Notes under the pieces: model-generated
What the model saw: only the letters and a program-made list of their open reading frames with translations
Database searches by the model: none
Told to the model about the DNA's origin: nothing
From: Serripes groenlandicus
Taxonomy: Eukaryota; Mollusca; Bivalvia; Cardiida; Cardiidae
Length of the DNA stretch: 64,000 nt
Assembly (NCBI GenBank): GCA_031761405.1
Contig: JASEVX010000006.1
Location: 30,746,117 to 30,810,116, forward strand
Direction of reading: 5' to 3'
Part shown: positions 1-7,534 of the stretch, in pieces
Layout of the letters: the number at the start of each line of letters is the position of its first letter
How positions within the stretch are numbered: position 1 is the stretch's first letter
Translations under genes and position numbers: made by a program

Positions 1-154
1 GAGATACATAGGGACAGAGACAGAGACAGAGACAGAGAAGAGACAGAGACAGACAGAGACAGAGAGAGAGAGAGAGACAGAGAGACAGAGAAGAGACAGA
101 GAGAGACAGAGAGAGACAGAAGAGAGACAGAGACAAAGAGAGACAAAGAGAGAC

Positions 155-185
<31 letters not shown>

Positions 186-189
186 GAAG

Positions 190-225
<36 letters not shown>

Positions 226-254
226 ACAGAGAGAGGAAGAGAGAGAGACAGAGA

Positions 255-306
<52 letters not shown>
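1..306. repeat. GA/GACA-rich microsatellite
   Basis: Almost pure purine on the plus strand, mixing GA and GACA units. No coding signal. It is similar in kind to the CT-rich tracts at 49064-49690 and 50223-51131. Confidence 0.97.
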
Positions 307-314
<8 letters not shown>

Positions 315-481
315 ATATAGGCTGAAAGCATGTTTCGCAACCGGCGTAAAATAAATTAGATTTATCTAACCAACGAACAGTGAATACTGAGGTGAGGCTG
401 TGCAGACGTACAATCTCAGACGTACAATCTCAGAATTTTTTTATATCAGAAGACGTAAAGGTGTAACTAGTCATTAAAGAC
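307..481. other. Short unannotated spacer
   Basis: Unique-looking AT-rich DNA with a directly repeated 17-mer around 400-432 (GACGTACAATCTCAGA). Nothing else is recognised. Confidence 0.6.
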
Positions 482-786
482 TCGAAGTTTGTCTCTATGG
501 TTTCACGACCATAATTTACGTTATCATTATAACAGAGGATGAACCAAGATACCATATCGAAGTTTGACCCTGTGGTTTCACATCCATGATTTACATTATC
601 ATTATAATGGAAGATGTACCAAGATACCATATCGAAGTTTGACCCTGTTGTTTCACATCCATGATTTACATTATCATTATAATGGAGGATGTACCAAGAT
701 ACCATTTCGAAGTTTGACCCTGTGGTTTCACAACCATAATTTAGGTTATCATTATAACAGAGGATGTACAAAGATACCTTATCGAA
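482..786. repeat. 75-bp minisatellite, about four units
   Basis: Units beginning CGAAGTTTGACCCTGTGG repeat every 75 bp. Because 75 is a multiple of three, long open frames appear on both strands, but these are artefacts. The array abuts the Polinton at about 787, exactly where the outer part of its left terminal inverted repeat should continue. It therefore marks the truncation point of that end. Confidence 0.93.
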
Positions 787-1855
787 GTTCAAATGACAGA
801 TGTCCCGATCTATTTTTAGACTCGTTATTTCACATTCACTATCGGATATTTCATCAGAAACTCACCAGGTGTGCGTACAATAGGGCATTGAAATGTCAAA
901 GAAAACGTGAACAATGGATGAATAGACTGCTTTAAACCAAATGGCGCCACAGTGTCTGGGGAACACCTGCAACGAACGCGTTAACACTTGCCTGAGAATA
1001 ACCCTTTACACTGCTGTTCAAAAGTTTATCCTTCATGATGAAAGTTATTATTATGTTTGAATTTGCACTTGAAAAGTGGCAGTGGAGTTAAACACGATTT
1101 TACCAATTTGATCAGTTGTTAAATATAGAGGGAAAATGAGCCAGTTAAAAGCTAAATCAGTTTTAAGTGAGTTGTGCAACCAATTACGCTTTAACTTTTT
1201 TGTTTTATGCTACCAAATGGTAGAGGACACCAAAACCTTTCATTTAAACCCGGGGTTGTAGAGGAAATTTTCAGTCGTTTTCGAGTTATGTAATATGAGC
1301 GATTTTTAAACCCCAAAATGAAAAAAATATGATCCTAGGACTAATAGTTCTCTAGTTATCGCCGTTTAAATATTTTTTTGTTTCAAAGTGCGTCAAAAGT
1401 CTTTTCAATGAGTAAATGCCTATATATCCTTTACTTCTTGTCCGAATGTAGACGTTTGGACCCATTGAAAAAGGTTTCGGGTTTTCTATCGATTGAAAAG
1501 GTCAAACCGGAAGTGACGCCAAAATGGTCAGATTTCCGATATTAATATATTTTTTTTATTTAGAAATATCGTTACGTTAACACTACACTCATTTATTGAT
1601 AGTTGTTGACCTGAATATTGACAGAGTTATAAACGTCATTGCAATGCTCGCTTACCCCGAGCTATTTTTAGACTCGTTATTTTACCATCGGATATTTCAT
1701 CACCAGGTGTGCGAAAAATAGTCCAAATCTCCTTTAAAGGTGACATTGTGTCCAGCGTTTGTTGATTTAAGGCTGGAAACGTGGACAATGCCCCCTTGAC
1801 ATGTCAAAATTAATCTCCTTTAAAGGCGCCACAGTGTCTGCACCTGTTAGTTGTA
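787..1855. repeat. Polinton left terminal inverted repeat (truncated outside)
   Basis: The sequence from GACAGATGTCCCGATCTATT inward is the imperfect reverse complement of 14524 back to about 13268. The block with TTTTTAGACTCGTTATTT and ATCGGATATTTCATCA occurs twice in this arm (about 815-875 and 1667-1705), so the repeat is itself built from internal duplications. No gene is seen within it. Confidence 0.9.
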
Positions 1856-1924
1856 ATTGGTTAAGACTGATATTTAAAGCTGGGTCTTTTTCTGTCTACA
1901 TTTATTCATCGCTTTGCTTTCAAC

Positions 1925-2209
1925 ATGACATCTATGTTCAGACTGTCTACCCAAGCGGTAGAAAAACATTTACGTAGCCGTAACTCTGACGCTTCTCTGT
2001 TTTTTAGCAAAGAAAGTATGTTGTTTTGCATTCAGCAATGTTTGACTGTGCCTGACAGAACATGTATGAAATCAAATAAGCTTATCCTAGAAAAGGAGAT
2101 GAGTGAAGACATTGGTCTATTAGGCTATGCACAAACATATACGCGGAAATTGAGAGTCGTATGCAATCCAAGAAGATACTTTGTCATTTCGGCCTATCCA
2201 ATTAAGTGA
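1925..2209 (+). CDS. 94-aa Polinton accessory protein, unknown function
   Basis: First gene inside the left inverted repeat. The ATG follows a TATTTAAAG element at 1871 by about 45 bp. The protein is compact and without membrane segments. Its central part reads SLFFSKESMLFCIQQCL and it ends ...RYFVISAYPIK. The closing V-x-S-A-Y-P pattern is reminiscent of small BECR-fold ribonuclease domains, in which a strand ending T-A-Y-P is common; this is a weak resemblance from memory. There is no signal peptide. The frame is intact although many neighbours are broken. It belongs to the plus-strand accessory block that converges on the capsid/protease block. I do not assign a function. Confidence 0.6.
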   Translation: MTSMFRLSTQAVEKHLRSRNSDASLFFSKESMLFCIQQCLTVPDRTCMKSNKLILEKEMSEDIGLLGYAQTYTRKLRVVCNPRRYFVISAYPIK

Positions 2210-2309
2210 GCCGCCAGACACTTCCCTCTTAAGGGAAACCGTTTCTCTTTAGGGACATTTATATATCTCCGTGCACTTTAGATAGAAGAAGAGCGCAAAC
2301 GTTCGAACT

Positions 2310-2365
2310 TGCATTTCTATAAATAGATTATGTGTCATTTTCTATAAATAGACATTTTCTAAAAA
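2310..2365. promoter_or_regulatory. Tandem TCTATAAATAGA motifs upstream of the PC4 gene
   Basis: TTCTATAAATAGA occurs twice 28 bp apart, followed by TTTTCTAAAAATAACT. A closely matching tandem set is present in the left repeat of the smaller Polinton at about 42536-42620. The role is inferred only from position and AT-rich TATA-like form. Confidence 0.4.
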
Positions 2366-2406
2366 TAACTAACCAATCAGAAGTTACAGAGAGAACATCT
2401 CAAAGG

Positions 2407-2415
2407 TATAAAAAG
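2407..2415 (+). promoter_or_regulatory. TATA box of the PC4-like gene
   Basis: TATAAAAAG lies 52 bp before the ATG at 2468, with no intervening ATG. The same TATAAAAAGG form precedes the PolB start at 13149-13160 on the other strand. Confidence 0.65.
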
Positions 2416-2467
2416 ACTGTGAAACATCTATATCAGTCACAAGAGCCTTAAAACTCAACCAAACAAC

Positions 2468-2953
2468 ATGCCTAACTTTAGATGTAAACAGGATTTGGGG
2501 AATGATTGTTACGTTCAAGTGAGTGAATGGAAAGAAGAGTTACGGGTTGACTTAAGAGAATGGAACGGTAATGTTCCTACGAAAAAAGGAATTAGCTTGA
2601 CATTGATGCGATACAAGAACTTCGTAGATGAGACAGAGAACATCGACAAAGCTCTCCTATACAAAGAGTCCTACGAAAGACATCTTGGTGGAAACGTGTA
2701 CTGTACAGTTAATGGTTTGTGCGTCGATATTAGACAATATTGGAAACCTGAGGAAGAAGTTGTGCCTACCAAGAAAGGACTCTGTCTAAGACCACTCGAG
2801 TACAAACGCTTAAAGGAGCTGATAACGGAAGTGGGACAGACATTACCTGAATTGGACACGGTTGTACCTTGCAACCTACAAGGTGACCATATGAACCAAC
2901 TGCGGATGTTAAGCTGTTCCGAATATAATCCAAATGATTTTCACAACTGGTAA
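2468..2953 (+). CDS. Tandem PC4/p15-like ssDNA-binding transcription coactivator
   Basis: 161 aa containing two copies of the PC4 beta-sheet signature. Copy 1 (about residues 8-58) has LGNDCYVQVSEW, then VDLREW and PTKKGISLTL. Copy 2 (about 71-118) has LGGNVYCTVNGLCVDIRQYW and PTKKGLCLRPLEYKRL. PC4 proteins bind single-stranded DNA as dimers, and cellular PC4 stimulates RNA polymerase II transcription; a tandem copy could act as a pseudo-dimer in one chain. The second copy looks shortened in its first strands. The ATG follows a TATA box. The frame is fully intact. Neighbours are a BIR protein and, further on, a TBP-like gene, which suggests a transcription/replication role for this cassette. 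Domain call from sequence pattern; function inferred. Confidence 0.82.
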   Translation: MPNFRCKQDLGNDCYVQVSEWKEELRVDLREWNGNVPTKKGISLTLMRYKNFVDETENIDKALLYKESYERHLGGNVYCTVNGLCVDIRQYWKPEEEVVPTKKGLCLRPLEYKRLKELITEVGQTLPELDTVVPCNLQGDHMNQLRMLSCSEYNPNDFHNW

Positions 2954-3030
2954 CTACAGATTAAAGGACATGTGTGAACCCGTCATTTTATAAATAGAAT
3001 TCACGTAACTTCACGGGACTTAAAACTCTG

Positions 3031-3038
3031 TATATAAG
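3031..3038 (+). promoter_or_regulatory. TATA box of the BIR gene
   Basis: TATATAAG lies 72 bp before the ATG at 3111, in the 157-bp gap after the PC4-like stop codon. Confidence 0.55.
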
Positions 3039-3110
3039 AAATATTATTGTGACATTCTGGTATCAACCGTCGAAAACATTTACCGTACTGACTTCGGGGG
3101 CGACAGAGGA

Positions 3111-3359
3111 ATGGAATATTATGATAGAAGACTCGAGACCTTTAACACTTATCTAAAACAGTTGGTTCCATCCAAATATGAATTAGCCCAAGCCGGTTTG
3201 TATTATACTGGAAAATCAGATAAAGTAATTTGTTTCCGATGCGGCGTTAACTTGAAAGACTGGAAAAGGGGCGATAATGCCATGGACGAACATCAAAAAT
3301 GGTCACCTCACTGCGAGTATATAAAGATGATAGGAGTATTTTTTCAAATAGTGGTATAG
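3111..3359 (+). CDS. Single BIR-domain (IAP-like) protein
   Basis: 82 aa, nearly all one baculovirus-IAP-repeat fold. The conserved entry RLETF is at residues 7-11, LAQAGLYYTGKSDKVICFRC at 25-44, then W51, a GDN loop and EHQKWSPHC. The zinc ligands are C41, C44, H61 and C68 with canonical spacing. BIR proteins bind IAP-binding-motif peptides or caspases; many large DNA viruses and molluscs carry them, and bivalve genomes have expanded IAP families, so capture from the host is plausible. There is no RING or second BIR, so ubiquitin ligation is not expected. The last residues (MIGVFFQIVV) resemble the start of the next gene's membrane segment, and both copies have an ATATAAAGA just upstream, suggesting a local duplication that created the present C terminus. 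Confidence 0.88.
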   Translation: MEYYDRRLETFNTYLKQLVPSKYELAQAGLYYTGKSDKVICFRCGVNLKDWKRGDNAMDEHQKWSPHCEYIKMIGVFFQIVV

Positions 3360-3400
3360 ATGTGATTGGCTAAAAGCTGAATATGACCCATCAGAAGGTG

Positions 3401-3408
3401 TATATAAA
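3401..3408 (+). promoter_or_regulatory. TATA box of the small membrane-protein gene
   Basis: TATATAAA lies 26 bp before the ATG at 3434. It falls inside the longer open frame that begins at 3383, which is why the later start is preferred. Confidence 0.55.
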
Positions 3409-3433
3409 GACTGATCTAAACGTGCATACGCTC

Positions 3434-3586
3434 ATGATGATAGGAGTCGTGGTCGTGGTATGTTGGTTAACTGATAAGTTTGGCTGGTGGCTGTTAATAC
3501 GAAAACTAAGAAGAGAAGCCAGGGAAGCGACAGATCAATTATCGAGGAAATTGGATCTACATTTGGGACTACTCCGAGGTGGATAA
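3434..3586 (+). CDS. 50-aa single-pass membrane protein
   Basis: The protein opens with MMIGVVVVVCWL, a strongly hydrophobic stretch continuing to about residue 22. A basic, amphipathic tail (RKLRREAREATDQLSRKLDL) follows, ending in GG. This is the shape of a small virion or host-membrane protein with a short outer N terminus. An upstream ATG at 3383 would add 17 residues but would place the TATA element inside the gene, so 3434 is chosen. The stop lies 9 bp before the first codon of the TBP-like gene. No family is recognised. Confidence 0.55.
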   Translation: MMIGVVVVVCWLTDKFGWWLLIRKLRREAREATDQLSRKLDLHLGLLRGG

Positions 3587-3595
3587 TGATTAATA

Positions 3596-4093
3596 ATGAT
3601 TAATAATATCGTCGTGTGTACGGATCTACAGTGTGATATAAACTTCAGACAGCTAACAATACAATGCTCCAGTATCATTTATAACCCTAAAACATTTCCA
3701 AATGTTCAATAGAAACACCCAAAAATTGGTGGACATTGTATGGTATTTCGTAATGGGAAAATGATTGTCAACGGAAAGGCCAAGTCTGTCAAGGAAGCTA
3801 AGCGACGCCTGAGACAGTACATGCGTCCATTACAAACATTAAGATGGAATGTTCAGTTAAGACTTATCAACGTCAAGACGATATCCGCCTCTTACAAAGT
3901 CGAAGGACCTGTAGACGTGTCACGCATCGTCAGATACTATCGAGGAAGTTACGAACCGGAGCGATTTCCAGCCGCCATGTTTAACAAAGACTGTATCCAT
4001 TTCACTTGTTTTCATTCCGGTACAGTGCTCATGACGGGCATCAAGGATGAAAATCAATTACTCACTATATTGATCGAATTACCATTATTGTAA
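3596..4093 (+). pseudogene. TBP-like (TATA-box-binding-protein fold) gene with one in-frame stop
   Basis: Two TBP repeats can be read in one frame. Repeat 1 (codons 1-~80) has the Y-N-P-K-x-F-P signature and, after a TAG at 3710-3712, FRNGKMIVNGKAKSVKEAKR, the counterpart of the S-G-K-M-x-x-T-G-A-K strand and helix. Repeat 2 has YEPERFP and SGTVLMTGIKDENQL, again the paired signature. Between them lies a short linker (RPLQTL). TBP folds into a saddle of two such repeats that bends TATA DNA and recruits RNA polymerase. The gene is shorter than a cellular core TBP (about 180 aa) because loops are trimmed. The TAG splits it into a 38-aa leader and a 117-aa downstream frame starting at an ATG (3740) that still contains repeat 2. 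The stop may be true decay, a sequencing error, or tolerated by reinitiation; I cannot tell. A polyadenylation signal lies 55 bp downstream. Confidence 0.8.
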
Positions 4094-4147
4094 TGTGTGC
4101 CCTGGGGGACCGCCCTAATCCCCAGACGTACTGTATTAAGCGGGGTC

Positions 4148-4243
4148 AATAAAAATATGTAAACTGTACTTCATGTGTTGTTGTTCATTGCGTGGGATAT
4201 AAGAACAAAAGAAACGAATGGTTACACTTTTTACAATTTTATT
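4148..4243. terminator. Facing polyadenylation signals between converging gene blocks
   Basis: AATAAA at 4148-4153 serves the plus-strand block ending at 4093. Its reverse complement TTTATT at 4238-4243 serves the minus-strand block ending at 4284. Each signal lies about 40-55 bp beyond the last stop codon of its strand, and their downstream regions overlap. Confidence 0.7.
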
Positions 4244-4283
4244 ATACACAATTTTTACGAATCAATTCACATTATAATTTAGT

Positions 4284-4724
4284 TTACACAGTAATTACGC
4301 GACTCAAGAGTCGTTCATTACAGTCCAAGTTCACAGGATTAAACGGTTTGATTATACGTCTCATACTCCATCCAAGGCATCTATGAATAGCGTAAGACAA
4401 GCAAAACTGTCCGCAGGTTTGTGTTCCACATTGTTGGAGTCGTTTTTCGTTATACATATACGGTTGTCCATTGGTCAGTAACACGCGTTTAAAATGTATG
4501 TGGTAATAGTCCGGTTTGTGTTCCATGGAATCGAAAAACTCGGCTGGTCCTCTCAATGGAAAGTAAAAGGCGACCCAGTGTTGACCCGGTTGATGACTCT
4601 TGTCCGTATTGACGATGTACACTTTAGGTCTCCATATGATAGTACGCGGTAACTTGTCAGCCGGTACAACACCTCCAAATTGTTTTACACGCCTCATCCT
4701 GTAAGTCAACTGGTATGAATTCAT
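4284..4724 (-). CDS. Adenain-like cysteine protease (Polinton PRO)
   Basis: 146 aa with an intact frame. The catalytic set of the adenovirus-type C5 protease is visible: H49 in GQHWVAFYF, D65 in EFFDS, Q97 for the oxyanion hole and the nucleophile C104 in TCGQFCLSYA, with the family's seven-residue Q-to-C spacing. In Polintons this enzyme is believed to mature capsid precursors. The protein is shorter than adenain (about 200 aa), lacking extra loops. The start overlaps the stop of the upstream capsid frame by ATGA (4721-4724). A shortened copy of this gene's 3' end survives in the small Polinton at 43455-43526, where G-W-S-M-R-R-I is conserved. Confidence 0.92.
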   Translation of the reverse strand: MNSYQLTYRMRRVKQFGGVVPADKLPRTIIWRPKVYIVNTDKSHQPGQHWVAFYFPLRGPAEFFDSMEHKPDYYHIHFKRVLLTNGQPYMYNEKRLQQCGTQTCGQFCLSYAIHRCLGWSMRRIIKPFNPVNLDCNERLLSRVITV

Positions 4725-5646
4725 GACTCTAATACAACGTTTCGACTCGCGTCAATCTTCATAAGCGATGGAAATTTGGCATACACAATGACTGTACACG
4801 TCTCGGGTAAGGCTTCTGAGAATTTGAGTTCCAAACGGGTATGAGCTCTCTGAGCAAATCGATCATTCAGGTCTCCTTCCGGATTGAACACGTACAAGCA
4901 GCATCCATTTTTAAAATCTTGTCGTGCCAAATGAATAGCGCTTTCAACTCTAGACGTATGCAGTCTCTGGTAGGCTTCGACGTAGTTGTCACTCTTATAG
5001 TTGGGTTGTAAAGGTGACGAGGGTGTAGACTGACTATCCACGAAGAATCCCGCGTAATTACAGTCGAAATGTTGAAAGTTCAATGGGTTCTTCGTAAATT
5101 TTCCGTGAACACCCGAAGACGATACCAATCCCACAATCAATTGTCTGGGAACATCGCCTTGATGTCATCAGTGATGAACGAGTACTGTCCACTAGGCACG
5201 GCGTAAGACTTAACGACGGATCTTGTATAGGGATAGAGAGCCTCTGAGTTTTTAAGTGTTTTTGACTGTCCGATAATCAGTTAAGGGTCAACTTTCACCA
5301 TAGCCACTTTTAAGGCAGCTTCTTTAATGACTAATTTGTAGACATTATCGTTATACTGTTTCAAAGTGAGCCATTGATGAAGTTCCAATTGGATTCCTAT
5401 AGGGGTCGCCGTCCCGTTGAGATAACGCCGAATATCCAGAAATATTAGGCCATTTTGGTTACACAATGTCCCGTAAACATTCCCCCGAAGATGGTATTGT
5501 TTAACGTATAGGCAAGCCGTATGATTAAGATCGATGGGTTGGATTTAGTAGTCTACCGGACGACGATGTATGACGGACACGCTGATCATGACAATACCTG
5601 GTAAGGCACAAAACAAACATTCCTGAATTAGAGCGTGACTCGTCAT
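4721..5646 (-). pseudogene. Polinton capsid protein remnant (F54H12.2-like family, probably the major, hexon-type capsid)
   Basis: The conserved 3' part reads GKFTKNPLNFQHF ... PLQPNYKSDNYVEAYQRL ... RLELKFSEALPETCTVIVYA and ends KIDASRNVVLES. This matches what I recall of the invertebrate F54H12.2-like capsid family. Upstream, 5281-5466 keeps a second conserved piece (RRYLNGT ... VYKLVIKEAALKVAMVKVDP). The coding region is broken by an in-frame TAA at 5281-5283, by a frame change near 5130-5150 and by a TAA at 5545-5547. The 5' half of a normal capsid gene is missing. A 33-codon frame from the ATG at 5646, 28 bp after a TATA element, may be the surviving start. Assignment to major rather than minor capsid is from memory and less certain than assignment to a Polinton capsid. 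Confidence 0.65.
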
Positions 5647-5674
5647 AGTTAGTTGTTCACGGTGAATAACATCC

Positions 5675-5684
5675 CCCCTTATAA
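5675..5684 (-). promoter_or_regulatory. TTATAAGGGG promoter element upstream of the capsid remnant
   Basis: The minus strand reads TTATAAGGGG. The same decamer or a one-base variant precedes minus-strand starts at 7525-7534 and 43915-43924. It overlaps the end of the integrase frame. Confidence 0.5.
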
Positions 5685-6812
5685 ACTATAACGTGCGACG
5701 TCTTTTTTTTCTGGGATCCAGGTATCGTATTTCTTAGGCCAATGAAGCCAACGGACAAGCATTTCCTTTTGTCTTTGACGTGTCCTTTTCCTCAGTACCT
5801 TATCAATGTGATACTCGGTTGTTTCATCTACATTTACCGATTGTAACTCGGGTTCATAAAAGGTCCCCTCTATGGTCTCACCATTCCAGCCTTCCAGAGT
5901 ATACACGTTCACATCTTCACGTCTGTAGCGGGATTTGACTTTGAAGAGTTCACCCGTCCATTTTTGAGAATATTCGCGATCGAACACGCTTCTAGTGTGT
6001 GATATACGCACGGTTTGGCCAATTTTAAACTTATATCTTTTCTTCTTTTTTAACTCATTCTGCATCTCCCTCTTTATTGTCGGCTTCTTCTGACTCTGTC
6101 TCAATAAATATTGTTGTAGCCTACTTTCACTTTCGTTAGACTTATTCACAGATATTGGTGTATCGCCTAAACTTCGATGAACGGTATGATTGTAGCTGTT
6201 GACCATGTCCTGTAACTTGTCTATATATTTATTTGTTCTCGTTTTCAGCATACGTCTAAATATCTTGTGTTGATGGTTTTAATGACACGTTCAGCGAAGT
6301 TGGCTTTTGTTTCGTTTTGTGCCAACCTATGATGAATACTGAGACCTTTCAAAAACTTGGATACGTCTTTGTTTTTAAACTCTTTTCCTTTATCGGATCG
6401 TATGGACTTTGGGGTTCTTTGACCTAAAATCGAGCTAAGGGCGTTCACCACCTCGACCCCCGTTTTGGATTTAAGCGGTTGACACCATGTATATCTGGAA
6501 AAATACGTCAATGACCACTAGTATGTACTTGTAACCATCATTGTCTGTGGCCAGTGACATCATATCCATTAAGTCCATATCCTACATACTGTCTACGCCA
6601 TTGACAATCACCCGTGATCTTTTAAAATGTCTCCTGGCTCCCCGAGTGAGAGAATAAGCATCCTGGTCTTGGAGCCATTTCCGAATTCTGTATCGGCCAA
6701 TTTTGAATTTGTCCTCCGATTTCACTACATCGTAAAGTTTGTCTGGTCCCGCAAAACTAGCAAGATGTTTCGGATTGCAATAGATTGACGCCAAGTACTC
6801 GTTCCAGTCCAT
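5679..6812 (-). pseudogene. Retroviral-like DDE integrase with C-terminal chromodomain (Polinton INT), broken
   Basis: The N-terminal part (6582-6812) has the family's NPKHLASFAGPDKLYDVV and RRHFKRSRVIVNGVDS. The catalytic core follows with DMDLMDM (first Asp), IRSDKGKEFKNKD (second Asp) and ETKANFAERVIKTI (Glu). The C-terminal piece (5679-6251) has YNHTVHRSLGDTPI, a basic linker, an SH3-like segment around the SQKWTGELFKV motif, and a chromodomain beginning EYHIDKVL and including WLHWPKKYDTWIP. The gene is broken by a TAG at 6582-6584, a frame change near 6505 inside a run of Ts, and another near 6250. Integrases insert Polinton ends with a 6-bp duplication; a chromodomain would bias insertion to particular histone marks. 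With these breaks it should be inactive unless the indels are assembly errors. Confidence 0.9.
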
Positions 6813-6823
6813 TATAAGTGGAT

Positions 6824-7243
6824 CTACTTTTTTCTTTGTTGTTTTCTTTTTTTTTCAATGGGAAGTCCCGGTGGTCGTAATGTAACGTCTCGCTTAACAA
6901 TAAGCGTAGTCAGTAGATATATATCCTCTAGATTTTTGTAAAATGTATTAGTTCCAAGAGGAGTGTAGTTCTTATGTTGAATTGTTGTCCCTTTATAAAT
7001 GAGTTCTCCTCGTTCGTTCCAAGTCAACGTACCCTTAGGGTCACGCGATATATAGGTCAGGATTACTTCAACCCTAGATCGATATTTCTTAGGAAGCACT
7101 TCCAAAATGTCACTATTAGTCAAGTTAGTCGTCTGTTCAGGGGTTTCTTTTCCTCCATCATTGTGTGGTGTCGTGTCGGAACGATCCAGTAAACGTTGAT
7201 ATGTATCATAAGATAAAAGTATCGATTTCTGAACACTTTTCAT
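6824..7243 (-). CDS. Conserved Polinton-associated protein, 139 aa, basic C terminus
   Basis: The start is taken at the ATG opening MKSVQKSILLSYDTYQRLL. A longer open frame exists upstream to 7309 but overlaps the preceding gene. The protein has a spacer rich in T/N/E, a middle block DILEVLPKKYRSRVEVILTY, a strand-rich block with LTWNERGELIYKG, then NTFYKNLEDIYL and a lysine/arginine tail (KKRKQQRKK). I recall similar proteins recurring beside the integrase and capsid of metazoan Polintons, annotated only as hypothetical; the role is probably structural. Its stop is 12 bp upstream of the integrase start. Confidence 0.7.
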   Translation of the reverse strand: MKSVQKSILLSYDTYQRLLDRSDTTPHNDGGKETPEQTTNLTNSDILEVLPKKYRSRVEVILTYISRDPKGTLTWNERGELIYKGTTIQHKNYTPLGTNTFYKNLEDIYLLTTLIVKRDVTLRPPGLPIEKKRKQQRKK

Positions 7244-7269
7244 TGTATATAGTCTCTGAGAGCGGGTTT

Positions 7270-7500
7270 TCAACAACTTGGCAATGACTGCGCCTTGTTT
7301 ACACAACAATTCCTTTTGATCTTTGGTTTATGAGAGGGTGTAATGGGTAGTATACTTTGGAGTAAGTTGACTGTCACTTCTGTCAACGCTCTTGATTGAT
7401 CGTTGGTAATGGTATCCAAAAGTTGTTTCCTTTGTTGTTCAGAAGCGGTATTCATCAACAGTTGTAAATAACTCCAATGTTTTTTAATAAGACGACTCAT
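7270..7500 (-). CDS. Small helical Polinton protein, probably frameshifted at its C terminus
   Basis: 76 aa beginning MSRLIKKHWSYLQLLMNTAS, helix-rich, with LLQSILPITPSHKPKIKRN. After this the reading becomes compositionally odd. A neighbouring frame continues with ELLCKQGAVIAKLL, closer to the 'L-x-x-Q-G-G-x-L-x-x-L' end I recall for this small family, so a frame change near 7315-7325 is likely. The ATG lies 25 bp from a TTATAAGGGG element. Position between ATPase and the KSVQK protein is typical for Polinton structural genes. Function is unknown; a core or DNA-condensing role is only a guess from size and charge. Confidence 0.6.
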   Translation of the reverse strand: MSRLIKKHWSYLQLLMNTASEQQRKQLLDTITNDQSRALTEVTVNLLQSILPITPSHKPKIKRNCCVNKAQSLPSC

Positions 7501-7524
7501 CGTTATTGTATAGGAACGGTACTT

Positions 7525-7534
7525 CCCCTTATAA
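7525..7534 (-). promoter_or_regulatory. TTATAAGGGG promoter element
   Basis: Lies 25 bp before the ATG at 7500 and overlaps the 3' end of the ATPase gene. Confidence 0.55.

Noticed and set aside
430..935. Open frames of 120 and 123 aa on both strands
   Set aside because: Produced by a 75-bp minisatellite whose period is divisible by three.
3383..3433. 17-residue N-terminal extension of the membrane protein
   Set aside because: It would contain the gene's own TATA element; the later double ATG gives a better hydrophobic start.
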